Part shown: one piece after another, positions 50,688 through 58,393 of the stretch
How positions within the stretch are numbered: the stretch's first letter is position 1
How the letters are laid out: each line of letters begins with the position of its first letter
Assembly: GCF_002968015.1 (NCBI RefSeq)
Contig: NZ_PUIP01000003.1
Coordinates: forward strand, 310,001 to 374,000
DNA: 64,000 bases
Source: Massilia phosphatilytica
GTDB taxonomy: Bacteria; Pseudomonadota; Gammaproteobacteria; Burkholderiales; Burkholderiaceae_D
Direction of reading: 5' to 3'
Made by a program: the position numbers and the translations under genes
The notes under the pieces: model-generated
Seen by the model: only the letters and a program-made list of their open reading frames with translations
Database searches by the model: none
What the model was told of the DNA's origin: nothing

Positions 50688-51730
50688 GGCTGTTTCCTTC
50701 CCACCGGATTGGCCAGGGTCACGAGCGTCTGGAACACGTGGCGCTTGTAGCCGTCGTTGAACGGACCGGCCGTGCGCGCGCTGCCGTCGGCGGCCGTCCC
50801 GAGGTCGTACGTCTTCGAATCGGTCCAGCCCGGCGTCGTTTCGGGGCTGCGCGCCAGCACGTGCAGGCGCACGGCGACGACGTTGCGCCAGTTCGACACC
50901 GCGCACGCCGGCGCGGTGCAGCCGTTGGCGCCGGCCGGTGCACTCGTGGTGACGCCGACACTCCCATCGCCGTGCGTGTCGATGCCGTATTCGACCTGCA
51001 GGTTCTCGACGCCCTCCACCAGCGGCACCGACACGAATTTCAGCGTGTTGTCGACATAGCGCAGTTCCGCGCGCATCAGCGTGGGGATGCCGTCACCCTG
51101 CCTGTCGTTGTTGGCGACGTAATAGACGTGCGTCTGGTAGCGCCGCTTGACGGCCGCCGTGGTGCAGTCGCGCTGGGTGCGCAGCAGCTGGGCCGGGTCG
51201 GTGTCCAGCGCATACCAGTTGGCCGGGTCGCCCGAACCCAGCTCGCCCGCGTCGCTGCACAGCGACGCCTGGAACAGTGGTCCGGCGGGATCGTTGGCGC
51301 TGCAGTTCGGATCCCCGCTGATGCAGGCGCGCGTGTGGCGCACGACGACGAGGGCCGTGCCGGCGCGCACGTCGGACACGCAGGACGGCAGCGTGTCGGC
51401 GGGGCTGAACCCCTGCACGTGCAGCGGCAGCATGGCCTTCAGCGCGGCCAGCGTGGCGGCGCACGGGTCGGGGACGGCGGCCGGGTCGGGCAGCAGGGTC
51501 GGGTCGAACTCGCCGTAGAAGCCGGCGTTGCGCAAATCGTTCGCCAGCAGGTCGACGGCATAGCGGCCGCTCTCGATCTGGCGGTTGGCGCGTTCGATCT
51601 CGGCCTGGGCACGGCTGTTGTGGAAGAACAGCGTGACCATGCCGACGACGATCAACAGGCCCATCGTCACCGACACGAGCAGCTCGGGAATCGAAAAGCC
51701 GGCGGACCGGCGCTTGGACAGGACAACCAT
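50684..51730 (-). CDS. pilW: Minor pilin PilW
   Basis: A 348-residue prepilin. The leader ends at G11 and the mature helix FSIPELLVSVTMGLLIVVGMV carries Glu5. The SRAQAEIERANRQIESGRYAVDLLANDLRNAGFYGE segment is the PilW signature, and the long C-terminal domain has disulphide-forming Cys pairs. AGGAGACGCC stands directly before ATG 51730. Stop overlaps the pilX start by ATGA. Confidence 0.9.
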   Translation of the reverse strand: MVVLSKRRSAGFSIPELLVSVTMGLLIVVGMVTLFFHNSRAQAEIERANRQIESGRYAVDLLANDLRNAGFYGEFDPTLLPDPAAVPDPCAATLAALKAMLPLHVQGFSPADTLPSCVSDVRAGTALVVVRHTRACISGDPNCSANDPAGPLFQASLCSDAGELGSGDPANWYALDTDPAQLLRTQRDCTTAAVKRRYQTHVYYVANNDRQGDGIPTLMRAELRYVDNTLKFVSVPLVEGVENLQVEYGIDTHGDGSVGVTTSAPAGANGCTAPACAVSNWRNVVAVRLHVLARSPETTPGWTDSKTYDLGTAADGSARTAGPFNDGYKRHVFQTLVTLANPVGRKQP

Positions 51731-51738
51731 GGCGTCTC

Positions 51739-52317
51739 CTAACTGCACGACGGCAGGCCGACCGCCAGCTGCACGGCGATCGCGCGCCGGTTGGCGTCCG
51801 GGCCGTACTGGTTGGCACCGCACGCGAGCCCCGGCGCCTTGGTCGGATGCAGCCCCTGCCAGGCGACGCTCACGCGATAAATGCCGGGCTTGCACACGCC
51901 GGCCGTCGGGTCGGGCGCCTGCAGCTGCTCGACGCAGCCGCGCGCATCGACCATCGCGCCGGACGCCGCGCCCGCGCTCGTCCGCTCGGCGGCGCCCTTC
52001 AGTTCCTGGCTCCATTCGCACTGGTCGCGCGCGCTGCCGATGGCCACGGTGGTGCAGTCCGCCGGTTGGGCGTCGTTCTTGCCGAGCGGCGCCGTCGTCA
52101 CGTAGTCGGCCGCATGGGCCGAATTGCCGAGGATGCGGGCGCGCATGTCATCCACCAGCACGACGGCCTGGGCGCGCTGGTAAGCCTCGATCGATCCCAC
52201 CTGGACCTTGGCCTGCAAGGCCGCGATACCCAGCAGGCCGAACGCGAGCACGACGACGGTCACGAGCACTTCGACGAGGCTCAGGCCCGCGCTGGGGAGT
52301 GTCGGCGCGCGCCGCAT
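51739..52317 (-). CDS. pilV: Minor pilin PilV
   Basis: A 192-residue prepilin with leader MRRAPTLPSAG and helix LSLVEVLVTVVVLAFGLLGIAALQ, the classical PilV opening with Glu5. The region EAYQRAQAVVLVDDMRARI is also typical. Start adjoins the fimT stop with no gap, and pilW begins 8 bp after its stop. It joins PilW and PilX in the initiating tip complex. Confidence 0.9.
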   Translation of the reverse strand: MRRAPTLPSAGLSLVEVLVTVVVLAFGLLGIAALQAKVQVGSIEAYQRAQAVVLVDDMRARILGNSAHAADYVTTAPLGKNDAQPADCTTVAIGSARDQCEWSQELKGAAERTSAGAASGAMVDARGCVEQLQAPDPTAGVCKPGIYRVSVAWQGLHPTKAPGLACGANQYGPDANRRAIAVQLAVGLPSCS

Positions 52318-52767
52318 TCAGCACCCCGACGCCTGCAGGCGCGGACGCCCGCTCAGGTCCACCTGCACGCAGCGGTGGCTCGATGCGCCGTCGACGGCGA
52401 TGTCGAACGACGGCGGCGCATCGCTCGCGACGCGGCCGTTGGGCAGGTAGACGACGGCGTCCGGGCCGGTGATCGTCGCCCCCGGCACCGCGCCATGGTT
52501 GGCGACCGGGTGGCCGGTATCGGATGGATTCGGGATGCGCCAGCCGTCCTGCCACGTCGTGGCCGCGGGCTGCAGCGTGACCTGGGTATTGCGCTTGATC
52601 GCTTCGCTGCGCGCGAGCACGAGGGCCGCATAGAGCTCGGTACTGGTACCGCGCGCACGCTGCCCCGCGACAAGGCTCTTGAACGCCGGCGCGGCCATGG
52701 CCGACAGGAACGCGGTGATGGCCACGACCACCAGCAGTTCGATCAGCGTGAATCCGCGCGCACGCAT
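52318..52767 (-). CDS. fimT: Minor pilin FimT/GspH family
   Basis: A 149-residue prepilin beginning MRARGFTLIELLVVVAITAFLSAMAAPAF with Glu5 and the GspH/FimT domain after it (ARSEAIKRNTQVTLQ, WQDGWRIP). The ATG at 52767 overlaps the pilE stop (TAATG); a second in-frame ATG 6 bp upstream is possible. FimT/FimU proteins couple the major pilin to the PilVWX core, and FimT can bind DNA in naturally competent bacteria. Confidence 0.85.
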   Translation of the reverse strand: MRARGFTLIELLVVVAITAFLSAMAAPAFKSLVAGQRARGTSTELYAALVLARSEAIKRNTQVTLQPAATTWQDGWRIPNPSDTGHPVANHGAVPGATITGPDAVVYLPNGRVASDAPPSFDIAVDGASSHRCVQVDLSGRPRLQASGC

Positions 52768-53171
52768 TACCATAAGTTGGACGGCGTCCGGGCGCCGCTG
52801 TTGTCGATGGTGAGATCGCCGTCGCCGGCCTGGCGCGTCCCGAGCACCGGCTTGGCGGTGATCGTGAAGGACGGCGGCGGACCGTCCGCGGCGTCGATGG
52901 TGACCGTATAGTAACTCGCAACCTCGGCCGGCACGGGCAGGCTGAGCGCGGTTGGCGTGCCCGCGTATTCGTGGGCGTCGGCGAAATACTGCGCCTGCGC
53001 CTGCGCCAGCGTGAGCAGGTAGCCTTGCGCGGCCGCGCGGTTGCCGCGCACGAGATACTTGCCGTACGCGGGCAGCGCGATCGACGCCAGGATGCCGACG
53101 ATGGCTACCACGATCAGCAGTTCGATCAGGGTGAAGCCGCGGCGGCGGGATAAAGAAATTCGGTATGACAT
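52767..53171 (-). CDS. pilE: Type IV minor pilin PilE-like
   Basis: A 134-residue prepilin. Leader MSYRISLSRRRG is followed by FTLIELLIVVAIVGILASIALPAYG with Glu5. YLLTLAQAQAQYFADAHEYAG and the final part fit the PilE minor pilin group. ATG 53171 follows GAGGTCC. It heads the operon here, while in Pseudomonas pilE is the last gene after pilY1. The stop overlaps the fimT start. Confidence 0.85.
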   Translation of the reverse strand: MSYRISLSRRRGFTLIELLIVVAIVGILASIALPAYGKYLVRGNRAAAQGYLLTLAQAQAQYFADAHEYAGTPTALSLPVPAEVASYYTVTIDAADGPPPSFTITAKPVLGTRQAGDGDLTIDNSGARTPSNLW

Positions 53172-53373
53172 GATGGACCTCGTGGCGCGCCTGGCCCGGG
53201 CGCGCATTCGACTGAAATGTCCCCTTTCACGGGTGCGTGGGCCAACATTACATATTTCCACATGGAAATTCTATCAGAATGTGTCAGTTCGTGGCATATG
53301 CACGACACTTGATTCAACACGACCTGCGCGCGAACGCCGGTACAATAGTGTCCTCTCGACAACATACCTGCGC

Positions 53374-53859
53374 ATGGACTATCTCGACATCCTGCTGCGC
53401 CTGACGGTCTCGGTCCTCGTCGGCGGCCTGATCGGCCTGGACCGCAACCTGCACGGCAAGCCCACCGGCATCCGCACGCTGGGCCTCGTGAGCCTGGGCG
53501 CCTGCGTGCTGACACTGGCCGGCGCCAACTTCCTGACCGGCCCCGGCCAGGCCGACCCGTCCGCCGTCAGCCGCGTGATCCAGGGACTGGTCACGGGCAT
53601 CGGCTTCCTCGGCTCGGGCGTGATCATCCGCGACAACGGCAGCGACCGGGTGCGCGGCCTGACGACGGCCGCGTCGATCTGGATCACGGCCATCCTCGGC
53701 ATCCTGTGCGGCATGGGGTCATGGCAGATCGCCACGATCGCGCTTGTCCTCGTGTTCGTCCTGTTCGTGTGCGGCAAGCCGATCGAGCGCGCGCTGCACC
53801 GGCGCTGGCTGGACAAGCCGGAGCAGGAGAAGCAGGCGATCAGCCTGCATGAGGAATGA
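53374..53859 (+). CDS. MgtC/SapB-family membrane protein
   Basis: A 161-residue protein with four or five helices. The family core GGLIGLDRNLHGKPTGIRTLGLVSLGAC (about 17-44) and VIQGLVTGIGFLGSGVIIRD (68-87) are clear. It lacks the extra C-terminal ACT-like domain of Salmonella MgtC, so it belongs to the short SapB/YhiD-like group. The exact function, possibly in acid or magnesium adaptation, is not settled. It is divergent from pilE with 202 bp between starts; that gap contains an ATTTCC/GGAAAT hairpin (53254-53269) and no gene. Confidence 0.85.
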   Translation: MDYLDILLRLTVSVLVGGLIGLDRNLHGKPTGIRTLGLVSLGACVLTLAGANFLTGPGQADPSAVSRVIQGLVTGIGFLGSGVIIRDNGSDRVRGLTTAASIWITAILGILCGMGSWQIATIALVLVFVLFVCGKPIERALHRRWLDKPEQEKQAISLHEE

Positions 53860-53862
53860 GCG

Positions 53863-55155
53863 TCAGGCCTGCGCGGCGTCCGGCACCGACGCCGGCGGCA
53901 TCACCGGCAGCTTGATCGTGAACACCGTGCCGACGTTCGGCTTCGAGGCCACGTCGATGCGCCCGCCGTGCTTGTTGACGATGCTGTACGACAGCGACAG
54001 GCCGAGGCCCGTCCCGCTGCCGACCGGCTTGGTCGTGAAGAACGGTTCGAAGATGCGTTTCAGGTTGTCCTGCGGGATGCCGCAGCCGTTGTCGCTGATC
54101 TTCACCCACACCCAGCCGTCGTTCGAACCGGTGGCGATCGTGATCACGCCCTTGCTCTTGATCGCCTGGGCGGCATTCACGAGCAGGTTCATGAACACCT
54201 GGTTCAGCTGCGAGGCCAGGCACTTGATTTCCGGGAGCTTGCCGTAGTGTTTCTCCACCGTCGCCTTGTACTTGATCTCGTTGGCGACGATGTTGAGCGT
54301 CGTGTCCAGGCCTGAGTGCACGTCGGCGTACTGCCAGTCGTTCTGGCCGACGTGCGAAAAATCCTTCAATGCCTGGACGATGTCCTTCACGCGCTTCAGG
54401 CCATCCATCGATTCGCTCACGAGGTCGGCGAGGTCGTCCTTCAGGTAGCCGAGGTCGGCCTCGCGGCTGATGGCGTCGATCTGCGCTTCCAGCGCAGAAC
54501 CGGGCGCCGCCTTGTGCACGGCCTCGCCGTACGCGTCCACCACGTTCAGCAGGGTGCCCACGTAGTGCCGCAACGTCCCCATATTGGAATTGACGAAGCC
54601 GATCGGGTTGTTGATCTCGTGCGCGACGCCGGCCGCCAGCTGGCCGATCGACGCCATCTTTTCCGACTGCAGCAGCTGCTCGTGCGCCTCGCTCAGGCTG
54701 GCGATCAGTTGCTGCTGTTTCTGCTCCATGCCCTTGCGCGCGGTGATGTCCGTCAGCGAGCCAATGACCTCCACCGGCGTGCCGTGCTCGTCGCGGATCA
54801 GGCGCAGGCGGTCGTGCATCCACACGAACTCGCCGCTCGCCGTGCGGAACCGGTATTCGTACGTGCGTTCGCCTTCCACGAACAACTGGGCCAGGCTGGA
54901 AAAGATGCTCGGGGCGTCGTCCGGGTGGATGTGGTCGAACCAGAAGTTCGGATCGGCCAGCATCTCTTCCGGCCGGTAGCCGAGGACGTTGTACGCATTG
55001 TTGCTCACGAACGTCATCTTGAAGTCGCCGCTGGGCACGGTGGCGTAGATGATCGCCGGCGTGTTGTCGATCAGGTATTGCAGCCGGACCAGCGGCGACG
55101 TGGCCTCGACCGGTGCGGGGCTCGACGACAGTGATTCAAAGACTTCAAATTCCAT
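53863..55155 (-). CDS. PAS-domain sensor histidine kinase
   Basis: A 430-residue cytoplasmic histidine kinase without membrane segments. A PAS/PAC domain spans about 24-143 (FWFDHIHPDD; YRFRTASGEFVWMHDRLRLI), then a coiled linker, then HisKA with H179 in AAGVAHEINNPIGFVNSN, then HATPase_c with N box (NLLVNAAQAI), G1 (DNGCGIP) and G2 (GTGLGLSLSY). The HEINNPI box places it with the HPK4 group. No response regulator is adjacent, so it is an orphan. It is preceded by a 24-bp palindrome and a leader stem. Confidence 0.9.
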   Translation of the reverse strand: MEFEVFESLSSSPAPVEATSPLVRLQYLIDNTPAIIYATVPSGDFKMTFVSNNAYNVLGYRPEEMLADPNFWFDHIHPDDAPSIFSSLAQLFVEGERTYEYRFRTASGEFVWMHDRLRLIRDEHGTPVEVIGSLTDITARKGMEQKQQQLIASLSEAHEQLLQSEKMASIGQLAAGVAHEINNPIGFVNSNMGTLRHYVGTLLNVVDAYGEAVHKAAPGSALEAQIDAISREADLGYLKDDLADLVSESMDGLKRVKDIVQALKDFSHVGQNDWQYADVHSGLDTTLNIVANEIKYKATVEKHYGKLPEIKCLASQLNQVFMNLLVNAAQAIKSKGVITIATGSNDGWVWVKISDNGCGIPQDNLKRIFEPFFTTKPVGSGTGLGLSLSYSIVNKHGGRIDVASKPNVGTVFTIKLPVMPPASVPDAAQA

Positions 55156-55163
55156 GGCGATGG

Positions 55164-55208
55164 CTCGGCGTATCTACGGAGATTCTATTATCCGGAGGAA
55201 ACGCCGAG
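55164..55208 (-). promoter_or_regulatory. Leader inverted repeat before the histidine kinase
   Basis: CTCGGCGT (55164-55171) and ACGCCGAG (55201-55208) are perfect 8-bp arms 29 bp apart. The 3' arm ends 8 bases before the kinase ATG on the minus strand. If transcribed it could hide the ribosome site; a possible -10 GATAAT lies between the arms. Confidence 0.3.
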
Positions 55209-55223
55209 TGTGGGGGCTTTCTT

Positions 55224-55247
55224 GAAACTCTTGCATGCAAGAGTTTC
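55224..55247. promoter_or_regulatory. Perfect 24-bp palindrome
   Basis: The arm GAAACTCTTGCA is followed at once by its exact complement, giving a 24-bp perfect palindrome between the SnoaL-like gene (stop at 55283) and the kinase start (55155). The centre is GCATGC. The size and symmetry suit a dimeric regulator. As RNA it could form a 9-bp stem with a 6-base loop, but no T-run follows on either strand, so I favour an operator over a terminator. Confidence 0.5.
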
Positions 55248-55282
55248 GGTTGCTATCGCTTGATTACAACACTTGTCGGGTC

Positions 55283-55681
55283 TTACTCCGCCAGCCGGTC
55301 CGCGTGCCGGTGGACGAGTTTCCACGCGCCCTCCTCGCGCCGGTAGATCTCCGTCACGCGCAGGTTCATGGGCACCGGGTCGTCCATGCCCCTGACGTTG
55401 ACGACGGAGCGCTGCACGCCCACCCAGTACGCGAGGTTGCCGTCGGCCGCGCTGTGCACCGTCTCGAAACGGTTCGTGCTGCCCGGTCCGAAACGGCCGG
55501 CGGCGCCACGGTTCGCCGCGTTGACGGCCTCCGGGCCCTGGACGCAATCGCCCTGGGGGCCGAAGATCGTGGCCGGCGGCCGGTCGGTGGAAATGGCGCC
55601 GAGCGGACCGTAGTCGCCGCCGACGAAGGCGTCGGAGGCTGTGATCCGCTGGCGCAGGAAGGCGTCAAAATCATCCGGCAT
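55283..55681 (-). CDS. SnoaL/NTF2-like protein
   Basis: A 132-residue single-domain NTF2-fold protein of the DUF4440/SnoaL type: an N-terminal helix (FDAFLRQRITASDAFVGGDY), then ATIFGPQGDCVQGPEAV, and the final strands NLRVTEIYRREEGAWKLVHRHAD that close the cone. Such proteins are small enzymes or binding modules; no substrate can be named. It is 127 bp upstream of the kinase on the same strand. Confidence 0.75.
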   Translation of the reverse strand: MPDDFDAFLRQRITASDAFVGGDYGPLGAISTDRPPATIFGPQGDCVQGPEAVNAANRGAAGRFGPGSTNRFETVHSAADGNLAYWVGVQRSVVNVRGMDDPVPMNLRVTEIYRREEGAWKLVHRHADRLAE

Positions 55682-55753
55682 GGCTGGTCTCCTCGCGGTC
55701 GATGAACCGATCGCGCAGGATTCTAGCCAAACCGGAGCGCGAACGCCGCACGC

Positions 55754-58279
55754 TTACTGCGCCTGGCTGTCCAGGGTCACCTGCGCCCCTTCGAGGCCGT
55801 CGGCGCTGGCCGTCAGGGTCAGCTTGCCGCCCTCGCCCGCACGGGTCTTCACGATGGCCAGCGCCAGGCCGTTGAACGCCTTGCGCTGCGGCGACTGGAA
55901 GGCTTCCAGGTCGGTCGCGTCGCCATTGTCCGTCGCGACGATCTCGCCCGGGCCGGAAAGCTTGAACGTGATGCGGTCATGCGTGCGCGGCACGGGGCGG
56001 CCGTCCTTGTCCGCGATGGTGACCGTCACGAACGACAGGTCCTGGCCGTCGGCGTGCAGCTTCGCCCGGTCGGCCGACACCAGCAGCTTCGCAGGCTTGC
56101 CCGCCGTCGCGACGGTGTCCTCGGCCCAGGGCTTGCCCTTCTTGTAGACGACCGCTTTCAAGGTGCCGGGCTGGTAGACGACGTCGTCCCAGCGCAGGCG
56201 ATAGTCGCGCGGACCCCGCTTTTTCCGGCCCAGCGATTTACCGTTCAGGAACAGTTCCGCCTCGTCGCCGGATGTGTACAAATGCACCGGCGTCACCTGG
56301 CCCACGCGCTCCGGCCAGTTCCAGTGCGGCAGCAGGTGCGCCATCGGCAGTTCCGGACGCCAGCGGGCCTGGTACAGGTAGAAGCGGTCCTTCTTGAAGC
56401 CGGCCAGGTCGATGATGCCGAAGTACGAGCTGCGCGACGGCATCGCGATCTTTTTCAGCGTTGCCAGTTCCTGCGCGGCGCGCGCCTGCTGGGCGGGGTC
56501 GGTGAAGTTCAGCAGGTTCGACGTGTCGTCGTTGTACGGCGTCGGCTCGCCCAGGTAGTCGAAGCCGGTCCACACGAATTCCCCCGCCACGAACGGGTTG
56601 TCGTCCTGGCCCCTGAATTCGACGTCGGGCGACGTCGCCCACGGCGGTGCCGTCAGGTCGTAGCTGCTCACCTGGAAGTTCGCGGCGCCCTTCGATTTGT
56701 CGTCGCTGACCGGGAAGAAGTATTCGCCGCGCGAGCTGATCGTCGACGCGGTCTCGCTGCCGTAGATCGGCAGGTAAGGCGCGGACGCGTGCATCTTGCC
56801 GTATTCGCCCGGCTTGTAGTTGTAGCCGAACACGTCGACCACGTTCTGGAAGCCGTTGTAGCCGGAACCGGTGTGGTTGTACGCCGACGTGACGGGGCGC
56901 GTGCGGTCTTCGCCGCGCGCAATCTCGGCCAGGTGCGCGGCCAGTTTCCAGCCTTCCGGCTTGCCCTGCTCCGGGATCTCGTTGCCGGTGCTCCACGCGA
57001 TCACGCTCGGGTGGTTGCGGTCGCGCCGGATCTGCGCACGCAGGTCCTTCTCGTGCCATTCGTCGAACGACGTGTGATAGTCGTTCGGCGTTTTCTTCTC
57101 GTGCCACATGTCGAACGCCTCGTCCAGCACGACGAAGCCCATGCGGTCCGCGAGGTCCAGCAGCTCGGGTGCCGGCGGGTTGTGGCTCGTGCGGATCGCG
57201 TTCGTTCCCATCTCGCGCAGCAGTTGCAACTGGCGCTCCAGCGCGCGCTCGTTGATCGCGCTGCCCAGCGCGCCCAGGTCGTGGTGCATGCACACGCCCT
57301 GCAGCGGTACGCGCTGGCCGTTCAGCAGGAAGCCGTCCTTCGCGTCGAATACGGCGGTGCGGATGCCGAACGGCGTCTCGACGACGTCCGTCACCTGGCC
57401 ATTTTCCGTGACGGTCGTGACGGCCAGGTAGCGCTGCGGGCTCGCGATGCTCCACAGCTTCGGCTGCGGCACCGTCAGGGCCTGCGTGACCTGGGCCTGG
57501 CGGTCGCTCTCCACCTTGGTCGCCTTGGACGCCGCCTGGCGCGCGACCGGTGCCGCGCCGCGCTTGCCGGCCGCGTCGAGCGCGTAGATCTCGGTCGCGA
57601 CCTGTACCTGCGCCGCGCGGCCGGTGCTTTCCACCGTCGTTTGCACCGACACCGTGGCCTGGGCCTTCGACACCTGCGGCGTGGTCACGAACGTTCCGTA
57701 CTGGGCCACGTGCACAGGCGTCGTCTTGACGAGCCACACGTGGCGGTAGATGCCGCCGCCCGGATACCAGCGCGAGGACTTCTCGGGATTGTCGAGCCGG
57801 ATCGCCACGACGTTGTCGCTGCCCGGCTTCGCGTACGGCGTCAGGTCCACGCGCCACGATGCGTAGCCGTACGGCCAGCCGCCCACGTACTGGCCATTGA
57901 CCCAGACCTTGGCATGCGACATGGCGCCGTCGATGTCCAGGTAGACGCGGCGGCCCGCGTCGCCCGCCGGCAAGGTGAAGTGCTTGCGGTACCAGCCCAC
58001 GCCCCACCAAGGCAGCTTGCCCGTCTCGCCCGGGTAGGCCTGGTTGAACGGCCCTTCGACGCCCCAGTCGTGCGGCAGGTCGAGCTTGCGCCAGGCGCCA
58101 TCGTCGAAGCCCGGTTGGGCGGTCGCGTCCGGTGCGGCGCTGCCGGCCGGATCGCCCTTCGCGAAGCGCCAGCCGGCGTCGAACGACAGGCGCTCGCGGA
58201 CGTCGGCGGCATGGGCGGCGCCGCACAGCAGGGCGACGCCGAAGGCAACGATGGTGAGGGAACGGGGAAGAAGCGTCAT
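55754..58279 (-). CDS. Glycoside hydrolase family 2 (beta-galactosidase-like), exported
   Basis: An 841-residue protein with signal peptide (1-24, TIVAFGVALLCGAAHA). The jelly-roll sugar-binding domain (about 45-190), Ig-like domain, TIM barrel and C-terminal Ig-like domains (DUF4982 type) follow. Acid/base E434 is in STGNEIPEQ and the nucleophile E509 in IYGSETAS; IRTSHNPPAPELLDLADRMG is the GH2 signature. It should hydrolyse beta-galactosides or a related beta-glycan in the periplasm. ATG 58279 gives the signal peptide. No sugar transporter is adjacent. Confidence 0.9.
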   Translation of the reverse strand: MTLLPRSLTIVAFGVALLCGAAHAADVRERLSFDAGWRFAKGDPAGSAAPDATAQPGFDDGAWRKLDLPHDWGVEGPFNQAYPGETGKLPWWGVGWYRKHFTLPAGDAGRRVYLDIDGAMSHAKVWVNGQYVGGWPYGYASWRVDLTPYAKPGSDNVVAIRLDNPEKSSRWYPGGGIYRHVWLVKTTPVHVAQYGTFVTTPQVSKAQATVSVQTTVESTGRAAQVQVATEIYALDAAGKRGAAPVARQAASKATKVESDRQAQVTQALTVPQPKLWSIASPQRYLAVTTVTENGQVTDVVETPFGIRTAVFDAKDGFLLNGQRVPLQGVCMHHDLGALGSAINERALERQLQLLREMGTNAIRTSHNPPAPELLDLADRMGFVVLDEAFDMWHEKKTPNDYHTSFDEWHEKDLRAQIRRDRNHPSVIAWSTGNEIPEQGKPEGWKLAAHLAEIARGEDRTRPVTSAYNHTGSGYNGFQNVVDVFGYNYKPGEYGKMHASAPYLPIYGSETASTISSRGEYFFPVSDDKSKGAANFQVSSYDLTAPPWATSPDVEFRGQDDNPFVAGEFVWTGFDYLGEPTPYNDDTSNLLNFTDPAQQARAAQELATLKKIAMPSRSSYFGIIDLAGFKKDRFYLYQARWRPELPMAHLLPHWNWPERVGQVTPVHLYTSGDEAELFLNGKSLGRKKRGPRDYRLRWDDVVYQPGTLKAVVYKKGKPWAEDTVATAGKPAKLLVSADRAKLHADGQDLSFVTVTIADKDGRPVPRTHDRITFKLSGPGEIVATDNGDATDLEAFQSPQRKAFNGLALAIVKTRAGEGGKLTLTASADGLEGAQVTLDSQAQ

Positions 58280-58335
58280 GGTCTCGTCGTTATGGTTATG
58301 AGAAGGGAAGCCTGAAGTATGAGCCACCCTCCCCG

Positions 58336-58364
58336 CGCCCAGCTATACGAAATGGGCTGGGGCG
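58336..58364 (-). terminator. Candidate hairpin after the chemosensory operon
   Basis: CGCCCAGC and GCTGGGGCG pair with one bulged base around a 12-base loop, 30 bp past the stop of the EAL-domain gene on the minus strand. No T-run follows, so it is a weak candidate. Confidence 0.25.
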
Positions 58365-58393
58365 GTATCCAAAAGCGCGATAGCAGCGCCCCG

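Noticed and set aside
48310..50760. 816-residue open frame on the plus strand
   Set aside because: Exact antisense of pilY1 and pilX. It is Arg/Val/Asp/Ala-rich with no domain and arises from high-GC codon use.
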